DNA of 64,000 nt from Streptomyces antimycoticus. GTDB lineage: Bacteria > Actinomycetota > Actinomycetes > Streptomycetales > Streptomycetaceae. The notes beneath the pieces were generated by a model. That model did no database searches. It had not been told where the DNA came from and saw only the letters and a program-made list of their open reading frames with translations. Both the position numbers and the translations under genes were made by a program. How positions within the stretch are numbered: position 1 is the first letter of the stretch; each line of letters starts with the position of its first letter. This document shows positions 47,846 to 56,052 of the stretch, in pieces. The DNA is taken from positions 6,510,001 through 6,574,000 of the forward strand of contig NZ_BJHV01000001.1 in assembly GCF_005405925.1 (NCBI RefSeq), in the 5' to 3' direction.

Positions 47846-49827
47846 CGTGCCTCTTCCGTGGTCCGTGGTCCGGCGCCCGCACGCTTCGCACTCTCCGTGC
47901 GGGCGTACTGCGCGTGGTCGATGTGCTGCCAGAAGAGGGCGGCGACGCCCGCCCGGGAGGAGTGGTGCGCGGTCCTCGCCCAGTCGAAGGCGATGGCGTA
48001 GAGGCGGTGGAGAGCGGCCGCGTGGCCGCGCGTCGCCCCGACCATCACGCCCAACGCCATCTCCCGCGTACTGTCGCTCGCCACGGCGTTCAGCCAGCTA
48101 CTCACCAGCGGGTTCCAGAGCTCCGTCGGCGGCTGGGAGAAAACCGTCTCCCAGCCCAGGAACAAGTCCGGCCATGGCGGCGGGTCTGGGGCCCGTTCGC
48201 TTCCCAACAGCTTCGTGAGCAGATGGAGATGGGACTCCGCCCCGCGCGGCTCCCGACGGGCCCGGCCCCGCACGCGGCCGATCAGCAACCGGTAGAGCCG
48301 AGTGTCGCGGCCGGTGAGGTCGAGAAGTGCCTCCCGGGCCTCGCGCGCCGCCTCCCCCTTCCGTACGGCGAGGTAATGAAGCCGCACCATCGCCTGATCC
48401 GGGTGCGTCGCACCGAGGCTCTGGAGGCAGGCGGCGGTCAGGACGCGGACGAGACCGTCCGACAAGGGGCCGGACCTCACGCACTCGTACATCCGCCTGC
48501 GGAACCATCCCCCGAACCTTTCGTGGCTGAGACCGAGTTCGAGGGCCGCCACGGCTCGCGCATCGCAGGACGCCGCGGTTGCGCTGTCCGCCCAGCGCAC
48601 CACGAGGTCGAAGAGGTGGTCGGGCCGCCCGACGGCCAGGGACCGCTCACCGAAACGGACGACGATGTTCACCCGGTCATCGGTGGTAAGACCCGAGAGC
48701 CCGGCGGCATGGGCGACCCAGTCCCTGAAGTCGTCGCGCAGTCCGGGGAAGTTCGCCCAGAAGTACGTCCGTACCGCGTCGGCGTAGGCCAGCCGCCCGA
48801 AGCGTAGCCGTCTGTCCGGGTCCCGCTCGATCCCCAGCGCAGCCAATCGCTCCCCGAAATCCGTCCGCCCGAGTTCGGTCGTCGCCTCTTCCTCGTGCCT
48901 CACCATCCTCATCAGGCCGCGCCACGCCTCGTAGACGGTGTCGGCGCGGGCCTCCTCGAACACCGCCGCCGCGAGCAGCAGGGCTCGCTCGGGCACGGTG
49001 CGAACCGTGACCACCTGTCGGCCCACGTCACCGGCACGGTCGGTCACCGCGTGCATCGCCTGGTCGAGCCATCCCGCGAAGTCGGCGCCGAACCGTCCGC
49101 TGTCGCGAGCAGTCCTCACCAGCCCCGCGAAGCGCGTGAGTTCCCGCATGGGGGAGCGGTCGCACAGGCGCTGGAGGTCGGCGCTCCCCAGGTCCACGGA
49201 GCGGAAGGTCATCCGGTCCATGCGGAGGTATCGGGTGACGACGGCGACGCCCCGGGGGCGCCCCAGCGTCACCGTGTGCGGTTCGAGGTCCGGCGCGTGG
49301 GCGTGCTCCATGCCCGACGGCAGGACGACGACCATGTGGGCCCCCGCCTCCCGGATCTGTGACCGGTGCACGGTCAGTCGGCGCTGGGCCTTGGCATACG
49401 CCTCCTCGTCGGCGATCCCGGAGAGGTCGAGGAGGAAGCGGTCCCCATCACCGGGGGCGAGAGGGGGCTCGTCCTTGTCCGTGGTGGGAAGCTCCTCGAA
49501 CCGGACCCCCGCCTCGTCGGCGCCCCCGTCCTCACCGAGCCTGTGGAGCAGCATGATCGCCGCGGCGCGGCGCCCGCTGCCGGGCGGAGCCTCCAGCAGC
49601 ACCACTGATCCGGGCTTCTCCAGGCGGTCGGCGGCGACGCGGTAACCCAGCGGCGGAACGAACCGGTCGGCCAGGCGGACACGGTCCTCGCGGACGATCC
49701 GGAGAGGCTCGACCCCTTTGCGGATCATCCAATCCGCGCCGACGCCGTAAAAGACGTTCTGGGACCCCGCGCCGTTGTTCACCGGGCCATGCGGATCGTT
49801 GACGGTGACGTGGTCCTGCCCGGTCAT
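47842..49827 (-). CDS. NLR/STAND-like protein with degenerate P-loop and N-terminal signalling motif
   Basis: A 661-residue protein. Residues 10-24 carry NDPHGPVNNGAGSQN, matching a motif at the C-terminus of the TIR protein encoded just upstream. A P-loop-type domain starts near residue 65: VVLLEAPPGSGRRAAA stands where Walker A should be, but Lys is replaced by Arg and Ser/Thr by Ala; RFLLDLSGI is the Walker B position. The rest (~200-661) is alpha-helical, with repeated Trp/Leu-rich helices like winged-helix and superstructure-forming sensor regions of STAND proteins. ATG at 49827 overlaps the TIR stop by four bases. I infer the sensor/scaffold of an effector system; no catalysis is implied. 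Confidence 0.78.
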   Translation of the reverse strand: MTGQDHVTVNDPHGPVNNGAGSQNVFYGVGADWMIRKGVEPLRIVREDRVRLADRFVPPLGYRVAADRLEKPGSVVLLEAPPGSGRRAAAIMLLHRLGEDGGADEAGVRFEELPTTDKDEPPLAPGDGDRFLLDLSGIADEEAYAKAQRRLTVHRSQIREAGAHMVVVLPSGMEHAHAPDLEPHTVTLGRPRGVAVVTRYLRMDRMTFRSVDLGSADLQRLCDRSPMRELTRFAGLVRTARDSGRFGADFAGWLDQAMHAVTDRAGDVGRQVVTVRTVPERALLLAAAVFEEARADTVYEAWRGLMRMVRHEEEATTELGRTDFGERLAALGIERDPDRRLRFGRLAYADAVRTYFWANFPGLRDDFRDWVAHAAGLSGLTTDDRVNIVVRFGERSLAVGRPDHLFDLVVRWADSATAASCDARAVAALELGLSHERFGGWFRRRMYECVRSGPLSDGLVRVLTAACLQSLGATHPDQAMVRLHYLAVRKGEAAREAREALLDLTGRDTRLYRLLIGRVRGRARREPRGAESHLHLLTKLLGSERAPDPPPWPDLFLGWETVFSQPPTELWNPLVSSWLNAVASDSTREMALGVMVGATRGHAAALHRLYAIAFDWARTAHHSSRAGVAALFWQHIDHAQYARTESAKRAGAGPRTTEEAR

Positions 49828-50606
49828 CGTCCGTCGCCCGAGCGCCGACGCTCGCGCTCGAAGCGCTGGTGGACCGTACCGCTGTTGTCGCCCGCCGTGA
49901 ACTGGACCCCGGTGTTGTCGCCCTCGAAGTGAGGCGCGTTGTACTGGTGGCCCTGACCGGTGTTCACGGGCCCCTGCGGCTCGTTGACGAAGGTGCCGGA
50001 CAGGTCTCCGTTGAGGTTTCCGATGCCGCCGCGCACGTCGCGTGTCCGCATCCTGGTGTGCCCGACACCCTGGGCCGACTTCTTCCGGGACTTTACCTTC
50101 GCCCGCTCCCGCGCCGCACGGGCGTCGCGGTCCACCGTGCCCAGCTCGGGCAACAGCCGGGCGAGGGTGTCGCCGAGTGCCGTCAGGTCCGACTCGGCGT
50201 TGCGGTGGTCGAACCGCCTGTACTGGCAGTCCGCTAGCTCCCGGAGATCGTCCGGGAGGGCGGCGGGGGCGATCCTCGTGGCTTTTCCGACGAGCACGGG
50301 GATCACCAGGATCCCTCGGTCGAGCGCGGTATGGATCTCGCGACGGGTCCAGTCCTGCTCGGCTTCGAGGGCGGGGCGGCCATCGACCCCCCGCACCTCC
50401 GCCCAGCGCGGGCCGATCACGGCGAGGAGCGCCTCGCACTCCTCCACCGCCCTGACCAGTTCCACCGGGAATCGGCGCCCGGCCTCGATCGAGTTGCTGG
50501 CAAAGAAGATCCGCTCGGGTCCGAACCGGCGGGAGAGCTCGCGCGCGATCATGGTCGCGGCGGATTCCTCGTCGCCTGTCCGGTAGTTGACGAAGACGTC
50601 GGGCAT
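49824..50606 (-). CDS. TIR-domain effector with C-terminal amyloid-like signalling motif
   Basis: A 260-residue protein. Residues 1-150 form a TIR domain: DVFVNYRTGDEESAATMIARELSRRFG (strand A/helix A), IFFASNSIEAGRRFP (BB loop region), ALLAVIGPRW, and DWTRREIHTALDRGILVIPVLV, with candidate catalytic Glu at 90. After a basic linker (residues 158-190) comes a Gly/Asn-rich tail with NEPQGPVNTGQGHQYN (208-223) and a second similar turn GVQFTAGDNSGTV. TIR effectors in bacteria usually consume NAD or make signalling nucleotides. ATG at 50606 with AAGGGA upstream. First gene of the operon. Confidence 0.85.
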   Translation of the reverse strand: MPDVFVNYRTGDEESAATMIARELSRRFGPERIFFASNSIEAGRRFPVELVRAVEECEALLAVIGPRWAEVRGVDGRPALEAEQDWTRREIHTALDRGILVIPVLVGKATRIAPAALPDDLRELADCQYRRFDHRNAESDLTALGDTLARLLPELGTVDRDARAARERAKVKSRKKSAQGVGHTRMRTRDVRGGIGNLNGDLSGTFVNEPQGPVNTGQGHQYNAPHFEGDNTGVQFTAGDNSGTVHQRFERERRRSGDGR

Positions 50607-50919
50607 GAAGATTCCCTTCGTGGAAGGAAGACGGGGGAATGAGCACGAGCACGGGGGCAGCGGGCCGGGGCTCCGAAGCCCCGGTCCGCCTGGGCCATGC
50701 GGTCCCGACCGTGTGACGGCAGGGCGTGTCCACGGGAGGGCGTACGGATGGAGGTGCGTCGCCGGGCGCGTCACTGGTCGCGGGCAGCACGAGGAAGCCA
50801 AGGGCGCCGTGTGACGCGTCGGGCGGGGGTGAGAGGTCCCCCCGGGGATCGTAGGATTCGGAGGGCCGGAGGGCCGGAGGGCCGGGGTAGTCCGGCGAGC
50901 CGGGCGGCTCGAGCCGGTG
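50607..50919. other. Gap between XRE regulator and TIR operon
   Basis: Contains four tandem copies of ggagggcc-type units (about 50860-50887) and C/G palindromes near 50838-50848. The promoter of the TIR operon should be here; no clear -10/-35 pair could be placed. Confidence 0.4.
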
Positions 50920-52167
50920 TCAGTCGTGCGCGGGGGCGAGTACCCGTGCCATCGTCGGTTGAAGATCGCGTACGGCCCGGCTGCTTCGGAATCGGGAGAG
51001 TTCCCGCGCGAGACGCCGGACGTCGCTGTTCACCGTCGCCGAGGGCACGGCCGGCATCACCCCCAGGAGCTCCCCGGCGATCGTGCACGCGCGCTCGATT
51101 TCTCCGGAGGCGGCGTGGGCCAAGGACCTGCGAAAGCCGTACCGGGCGCGGGTTCGCAGCGCGTGCGGCGGGAGACGGCGGCACTCCCGGTCGAGGATCT
51201 CGGCGGCCGCCTTGGGGCGACCGAGGTCGTGCAGGCACCAGCCGGTCGTCATCGCCGCCGGATCGCTCACGTGGGTGGTGCCGATCACGGGCTCGGCGCC
51301 GCTGCGGGCGTCGTCGCCGTCGAGCAACTCCCGTGCTCTGTCGAGGCTGCGGAGGCAGTCGCGTTCGTCGCCCACGAGCGCGAGTCCCTGTGCCTCCCGC
51401 TGGGCCGCCAGCCCCCGGATGCGCGGCGGGATTTGGTCGCTCTGGGCCCGGCGGGCCAGGGCGACGGTGCCTGCGGCGTCCCCTGCGTAGAGCGTGATCA
51501 GGGTACGTCGTACGAGCGCGTAGGAACCGAGGTACGGATCGCCCCCGGCCCGCGCTAGCTCGGCGGCCTCACCGGTCCAGGCGAGCGCCGCGCCGCTGTC
51601 CCCGGCCTCCTGGGCCATCCAGCCGGTGAACTCCGCGAACCGCGACGCGAGCAGGAGCGCGGGGGTCCGAGTGGCGGACGGGGCGTCGGCGGTCAGCCCG
51701 GCGACCATGCGCGTCTGCGTCTCCAGTAGGGGAAGCAGGACCTTCGGCGCGGTGGACTGGCCGAGTTTTCGCAACTGCTCGAACTGCGCGCGGAAGGAGC
51801 AGAGGAGGGGCTCGGCGTCAGAGGACGCCTGACCGCCGAGTTTGAGGCTGAGGTCGATCAGCGACCCTGTACCCGCCGCGAGGACCGCCCGGCGCCCGAC
51901 GAGCCAGAGGCTCGGGATGGCGGGGGTGTCGGTGGTGTCCGAGTCGGTCTCGGGGCGGACGACCAGGCGCTGCAGCTCGCCGTTCGCTCCGAGGAAGGCG
52001 TCGCACCGCCGGGCCAGTTCGGGGGACGCGGAACGCTCCCCGCGCTCGACCTTGCTGAGGTGCCCCTTGTCGTAGTTGAGCGCCACGGAGAACTCGGTCA
52101 GAGTAAGGCCCGCTTCCTGTCGCAAACGGCGAAGCTCCGGGCCGAAACGTAAATCTGTGCTCATCAT
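50920..52167 (-). CDS. XRE-family regulator with TPR-like sensor region
   Basis: A ~415-residue protein. Residues ~8-65 are a Cro/CI-type [49 protein letters not shown]. The remainder is all-helical with TPR-like units (ALAWTGEAAELARAGGDPYLGSYALVRRTLITLYAGDAAGTVALARRA, RARELLDGDD, LHDLGRPKAAAEILDRECRRLPP). This is a very common Streptomyces regulator architecture, often found beside a small partner or conflict gene. It lies upstream of and in the same direction as the TIR operon and may control it. Start ATG 52167 or 52164, after GGGGGCGG. Confidence 0.85.
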   Translation of the reverse strand: MMSTDLRFGPELRRLRQEAGLTLTEFSVALNYDKGHLSKVERGERSASPELARRCDAFLGANGELQRLVVRPETDSDTTDTPAIPSLWLVGRRAVLAAGTGSLIDLSLKLGGQASSDAEPLLCSFRAQFEQLRKLGQSTAPKVLLPLLETQTRMVAGLTADAPSATRTPALLLASRFAEFTGWMAQEAGDSGAALAWTGEAAELARAGGDPYLGSYALVRRTLITLYAGDAAGTVALARRAQSDQIPPRIRGLAAQREAQGLALVGDERDCLRSLDRARELLDGDDARSGAEPVIGTTHVSDPAAMTTGWCLHDLGRPKAAAEILDRECRRLPPHALRTRARYGFRRSLAHAASGEIERACTIAGELLGVMPAVPSATVNSDVRRLARELSRFRSSRAVRDLQPTMARVLAPAHD

Positions 52168-52623
52168 CAACCGCCCCCTTGAACAGCGACCGTGAGAGCC
52201 GTGCGCCCTCACGGGAAACCTTCCTTCGACGTTCACTGGCCGACGCGAAGGACCGACGGCGATCACGTGTCGTGACCGAGCCCTTTCGCTTCGCATCCGA
52301 GAGCGAGTTTCGCACGAGATACGCACCCAGAACCGGGATTCGGCGGGTTGCCCGTTGCCTCTTCTGTTCTCCGTCTGTTCCTTGCCGTGACTGGAGTCGA
52401 CCGCGCTCGGACAAGCTGATCGCGAATGGCGAGGGAGGTGGCGGTGACGTGCCCGTTGCCTGGCAGATGCTCGTCGAACTGCTTGGCCGCTCAGGATCTG
52501 CAGCTGTCGGTCGCTTAAGTGATCGATGGGCCATCGTCCGTCCGAATGCCCATCAGCCTACCGGCTGGTTGTCCACAATTGGTCCGTCTAAATGACCATT
52601 GATCTTGGCGGTGGTGGCATTCT
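52168..52623. other. Divergent intergenic region with less GC-rich DNA
   Basis: No supported gene. A TTG-initiated frame at 52179-52595 lacks any family likeness. The right-hand ~120 bp is A/T-enriched, carries the direct repeats listed separately and should hold the ATPase promoter. Confidence 0.45.
52536..52599 (+). repeat. Imperfect 18-bp direct repeats upstream of the DUF4143 gene
   Basis: gtccgtccgaatgcccat (52536-52553) and gtccgtctaaatgaccat (52582-52599) match at 15 of 18 positions and are 46 bp apart start to start. Each is also part of a dyad (gatgggc...gcccatc; tggtc...gacca). They end 25 bp before the start codon, a likely operator position. Confidence 0.65.
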
Positions 52624-53868
52624 GTGATGCATGGCAACTCGCGCCATGCCGAGAGTTTTGTCGCGGAAGCGCTCGACGACACACGCGTGGTGCTGGTCAA
52701 CGGCGCCCGTCAGGCGGGGAAGTCGACCTTGACCCGCCTGACCGCCGCGCGTCGCCGCGACCCCGTCCTGCGTCTGCTCGACGACGCGGCGACCCTGCGT
52801 GCCGCGAGGGACGATCCCACGGGATTCGTCGAGCACGACTCGATGATGCTCATCGATGAGATCCAGCTTGCGCCGGAACTCCTCCGTGCGATCAAGATGG
52901 CCGTCGACCTCGATCCGACGCCGGGGCGCTTCCTGCTGACCGGATCCTCTCGGATCCTTGCCATGCGGACGCTGCCGGATGCGCTGCCCGGTCGTATGGA
53001 GGTCATCGAACTGTGGCCGTTCTCGCAAGGGGAGATCAGCGGCGGTCCGGACCGGTTCGTCGACGCGGCGTTCACTCACGGCCCCGGCCTCAGCCGCACC
53101 TCCGCTCTGCGTAAGCGCGACTATCTGGACCGCGCGGTCGTCGGCGGATTCCCTGAGGCCGTCAAGCGCACGCCCCGGCGCCGGACCGCGTTCTTCAACG
53201 CCTATCTTTCGACGCTTGTTGAACGTGATGTGCTGGAGCTCGCCAGTATCGAGCGGCACGGCGAGATACTGAAACTCCTCGGTCTCCTTGCCGGGCGGGC
53301 TGGAGGGCTGCTGGTCCCTGCGGCGCTCGCCACCGCCTCGGGTATTCCACGCACCACGCTGGTGCGCTACCTGGAACTGCTTACCTCAGTCTTTTTGATC
53401 AAGACCATTCCGGCCTGGACCTCCGGGCTGACGGGAAGGACGGTGGGGACTGGCAAACTCGCCTTCGTCGACACCGGGATCGCCTGCCATCTGACGGGCC
53501 AGGACGCCGCCCGGCTCGCTGAGCCCGACGGCGCGGCCGGTGCCATGTTGGAGAACTTCGTCGTCATGGAACTCGCCCGCCAGCTGACCTGGTCCGAGCA
53601 ACAAGGCCGCCTCTTTCACTATCGGACCAAGGACAAGGTCGAGGTGGACGCGGTCATCGAGACGCCGCGAGGCGACGTGATCGGCATTGAGGTCAAGGCC
53701 GGGGCCACCGTGCGCACCGAGGACCTCTCGGGGCTGCGTAATCTCGCCAACCTGCTCGGGGACCGGTTCGTCGCCGGCTACGTCCTCTATACGGGACAGC
53801 AGACCTTGCCGTTCGGCGACCGGATCCGGGCTCTGCCCATGGACGCCCTGTGGCAGCTGAGCCCCTGA
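52624..53868 (+). CDS. AAA ATPase with DUF4143 (nuclease-like) C-terminal domain
   Basis: A 414-residue protein. Walker A is NGARQAGKSTLTRL (~26-39), Walker B MMLIDEIQLAPELL (~74-87), with the sensor FLLTGSSRI. This is the AAA_14 domain. The C-terminal DUF4143 region has a winged-helix part (VPAALATASGIPRTTLVRYLELLTSVFLI) and a PD-(D/E)xK-like core: KVEVDAVIE followed by IGIEVKAG supplies D-x(n)-E-x-K. Function of the family is unknown; it is often mobile and sporadic. GTG 52624 or ATG 52627. It is a single gene, divergent from the XRE regulator. Confidence 0.88.
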   Translation: MMHGNSRHAESFVAEALDDTRVVLVNGARQAGKSTLTRLTAARRRDPVLRLLDDAATLRAARDDPTGFVEHDSMMLIDEIQLAPELLRAIKMAVDLDPTPGRFLLTGSSRILAMRTLPDALPGRMEVIELWPFSQGEISGGPDRFVDAAFTHGPGLSRTSALRKRDYLDRAVVGGFPEAVKRTPRRRTAFFNAYLSTLVERDVLELASIERHGEILKLLGLLAGRAGGLLVPAALATASGIPRTTLVRYLELLTSVFLIKTIPAWTSGLTGRTVGTGKLAFVDTGIACHLTGQDAARLAEPDGAAGAMLENFVVMELARQLTWSEQQGRLFHYRTKDKVEVDAVIETPRGDVIGIEVKAGATVRTEDLSGLRNLANLLGDRFVAGYVLYTGQQTLPFGDRIRALPMDALWQLSP

Positions 53869-53957
53869 CAGGCGGTGGGGCCGTGCTTGTTGCTGGATCG
53901 GTGCTGGATGGTCCGGCCGGATTTGCCGTTTCCGCAGGTGACTGTGGTGTTCCCGAC

Positions 53958-53976
53958 GTTCCGCTTCAATGTGTAG
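53958..53976 (+). repeat. Diverged copy of the ychF 3' end (candidate att-like site)
   Basis: Matches 45950-45968 at 17 of 19 bases, and both read F-R-F-N-V-stop; the two differences are synonymous (AAC/AAT, GTC/GTG). Codons upstream also keep a V-V pair. The two copies bracket the accessory genes at 46.5-53.9 kb. Confidence 0.6.
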
Positions 53977-54025
53977 CGGGTGACCTACCGCCACATCGCT
54001 GATCTTGTAAATGTGCATCGCAGCT

Positions 54026-54097
54026 GGCGCCGGCATGGACGTGAAGTACCAGGAGACGGCCCGGGGCGGGCTCGCGGTGAACATCGTCGAGTGCTGA
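54026..54097 (+). pseudogene. 3' remnant resembling L-serine ammonia-lyase C-terminus
   Basis: The frame GAG-MDVKYQETARGGLAVNIVEC-stop matches the K-Y-x-E-T-x-x-G-G-L-A-V-N-x-x-E-C ending I know from SdaA-type serine dehydratases. A stop codon lies a few codons upstream, so only the last ~24 codons remain. The cysteine of the C-terminus is kept. No start or SD supports expression. Confidence 0.55.
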
Positions 54098-54105
54098 GGG
54101 GCTGG

Positions 54106-54147
54106 GGCTCCTACCCGGGTCCACGCGGCTCCTACCCGGGTCCACGC
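54106..54147. repeat. 21-bp exact tandem duplication
   Basis: ggctcctacccgggtccacgc occurs at 54106-54126 and again at 54127-54147, with an internal CCCGGG. Confidence 0.9.
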
Positions 54148-54161
54148 ACCCCGGATGCGAT

Positions 54162-54206
54162 GACGACCGCCCGTGCGGCCGGGTCTCGGCTGCACGGGCG
54201 GTCGTC
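54162..54206 (-). terminator. Terminator of the catabolic operon
   Basis: Perfect 15-bp arms 54162-54176 and 54192-54206 with a 15-nt loop, just after the 3' end of the leftward TPP-enzyme gene. Confidence 0.82.
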
Positions 54207-54228
54207 TGCCGGCGGGCGCGGGGCCGTC

Positions 54229-56016
54229 TCAGAGGTGCTGTTCGGTGGCCCGGGTGCGGTGGTACTCGTCCTGGCGCTCGTCGGTGATGTACGCCGGAAT
54301 CGGGAAGTCCCACCAGCCGGGCACCCAGGGGCCCGCGGCGTCGCGGTCCGTGGGAACCTCGATCACGGCGGATGCCCCGGACTGGACCGCCTTGCGCAGG
54401 GTCGGCTCCAGGGACGCGGCGTCGTTGACCTTCCACGACTCGATGCCGAAGGCCCGGCCCATGGCCGCGAAGTCGGGGCTGTACGGCGAGCCGTCGGGGT
54501 GGGAGAACTCGGTGCCGATGTGGCGCGAGGTCTGCTTGCGCTGGCCACCGCGGATCGACATGTAGCCCGCGTTGTTCTGGACGACGAAGATCACCGGTGC
54601 GCCGGCGGTGACGCTCAGGGCGATCTCCTGGGAGGTCATGAGGAAGTCGCCGTCGCCGAGGACACACACGACCGGGCTGTCCGGTCGGGCGAGTTTGGCG
54701 CCGATGGCCGCCGGGATGGCCCAGCCCATGGAGGAGAAGCCGCCGGAGGTGAGGTGGGTGCGCGGCGAGTAGACGGGGAAGGTCTGCTTGACCGCCCCCT
54801 GGGTGTTGCCCGACCCGGCGACGATGATCGCGTCGCGGGGGAGCACGGAGCGCAGGGCGCCGAGCGGGCGCTGCGAGGTGAACGGGAAGCGGTCGCTGTC
54901 ACGGCGGCCGGCGAGCTTCTCCTCCCAGTCCTGCTTGAGGCTCGCGAGTTCGGCGAGGTACTCGGAGCGGTCGACGCCCTTGCTGGGGAGGGAGTCGACG
55001 ATGGCTGCCACGGCTCGCTGCGCGTCCGCGACGATGCCCACTTCGGCGGGGTAGTTCTTGCCGATCTCGTGCGGGTCGATGTCGATGTGGATGAGCTTCG
55101 CGGGCGGGATGGAGAAGCTGATGCCCTTGGCGTAGCTGGAGGCGGACCAGTCGGTGAAGCGGCAGCCGACGGAGATGACGACGTCGGCGGAGCTGGCGAT
55201 CGCGTTGCCGGTCATCGTGCCGGTCTGGCCGACGCTGCCGGCGAACAGCTCGTGGTCCTCGGGGAAGGCGCTCTTGCCGTTCCAGGTGGTGACGACCGGG
55301 ATCTGCCACCGCTCGGCGAGCGCGAGGACCTGGTCGGACGCCTCGGACGTGATCGCACCGCCGCCGACCACGATGACCGGCCGGGTGGCCGCGCGCAGCA
55401 CGTCGACCGCACGTTCCACGGCCTCCGGGTCGGGGTGCTGGCGGCCGACCGGGATGCGCCGCTCCAGGTCGTGAAGCTGCACGTCCGCCGCCTCGGCCTG
55501 TACGTCCATGGGGACTTCGAGGTGCACCGGGCCCGGGCGGCCGGTCAGCATGGAGTTGAAACAACGGTGCAGGACGAAGGGGAGCTCCTCGACCCGGGTG
55601 ACGACCCAGTGCCGTTTGCTGACGGCCTCGGCCACCTTGGGGAAGTCGTTCGCCGTGTAGCGGTCGAGTTCCTGCAGCAGGCCGTGGCCGCGCATATGGG
55701 TCGGCGGGCCGCCCGTGACGACGAGGACACTGGTGGAGTCCGTGAACGCGGTGCCCATGCCGATGACGGTGTTGCTCGCGCCGGCGCCGATGGAGGTCAC
55801 CGCGGCCTGCGGGCGGCCGGTGGCGCGGTAGTAGCCGTCGGCGAGGTGGACAGCGCTCTGCTCGTGGAAGGTCTGGATGAAGGGGATCCTGGACTCGTCG
55901 TCCAGGAAGGCGTCGGTCAGTGACCAGATGCCGTGGCCGGGGATGCCGGCGACGACGTCGACTCCGTAGTTGCGCAGGGTCCGCGCGACGATCTGGCCTC
56001 CGGTGAGGACAGGCAT
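54229..56016 (-). CDS. Thiamine-pyrophosphate-dependent enzyme (acetolactate-synthase-like)
   Basis: A 595-residue enzyme of the ALS/POX superfamily. The catalytic Glu is E52 in FIQTFHEQSAVHLADGYYRATG; the central domain has PVIVVGGGAI; the ThDP-binding motif runs from GDGDFLMTSQEIALSV to NNAGY near residues 449-480. It is not a clear match to biosynthetic IlvB, glyoxylate carboligase or sulfoacetaldehyde acetyltransferase: the entry loop PGHGIWSLTDAFLDD is unusual. It belongs with ThuA and APC genes in a leftward operon, so a lyase or carboligase in a catabolic route is likely. Confidence 0.85.
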   Translation of the reverse strand: MPVLTGGQIVARTLRNYGVDVVAGIPGHGIWSLTDAFLDDESRIPFIQTFHEQSAVHLADGYYRATGRPQAAVTSIGAGASNTVIGMGTAFTDSTSVLVVTGGPPTHMRGHGLLQELDRYTANDFPKVAEAVSKRHWVVTRVEELPFVLHRCFNSMLTGRPGPVHLEVPMDVQAEAADVQLHDLERRIPVGRQHPDPEAVERAVDVLRAATRPVIVVGGGAITSEASDQVLALAERWQIPVVTTWNGKSAFPEDHELFAGSVGQTGTMTGNAIASSADVVISVGCRFTDWSASSYAKGISFSIPPAKLIHIDIDPHEIGKNYPAEVGIVADAQRAVAAIVDSLPSKGVDRSEYLAELASLKQDWEEKLAGRRDSDRFPFTSQRPLGALRSVLPRDAIIVAGSGNTQGAVKQTFPVYSPRTHLTSGGFSSMGWAIPAAIGAKLARPDSPVVCVLGDGDFLMTSQEIALSVTAGAPVIFVVQNNAGYMSIRGGQRKQTSRHIGTEFSHPDGSPYSPDFAAMGRAFGIESWKVNDAASLEPTLRKAVQSGASAVIEVPTDRDAAGPWVPGWWDFPIPAYITDERQDEYHRTRATEQHL

Positions 56017-56052
56017 GGTGTGTTCCCAATCAGCTCGGATCGGACGGTGGGA

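Larger units (their letters stand above)
53869..54228. other. Right margin of the island: gene 3'-end remnants and repeats
   Basis: No intact gene. It contains, in order, a ychF-like 3' end (53958-53976), a serine-dehydratase-like 3' end (54026-54097), a 21-bp tandem duplication (54106-54147) and a terminator (54162-54206), each listed separately. Confidence 0.6.

Noticed and set aside
52179..52595. 138-codon TTG-start frame before the DUF4143 gene
   Set aside because: No SD, rare start, no recognisable domain, and it runs through the probable promoter repeats.
45969..54228. Integrase, transposase or tRNA gene marking a mobile element
   Set aside because: None found on either strand, so mobility is inferred only from the duplicated ychF end and gene content.
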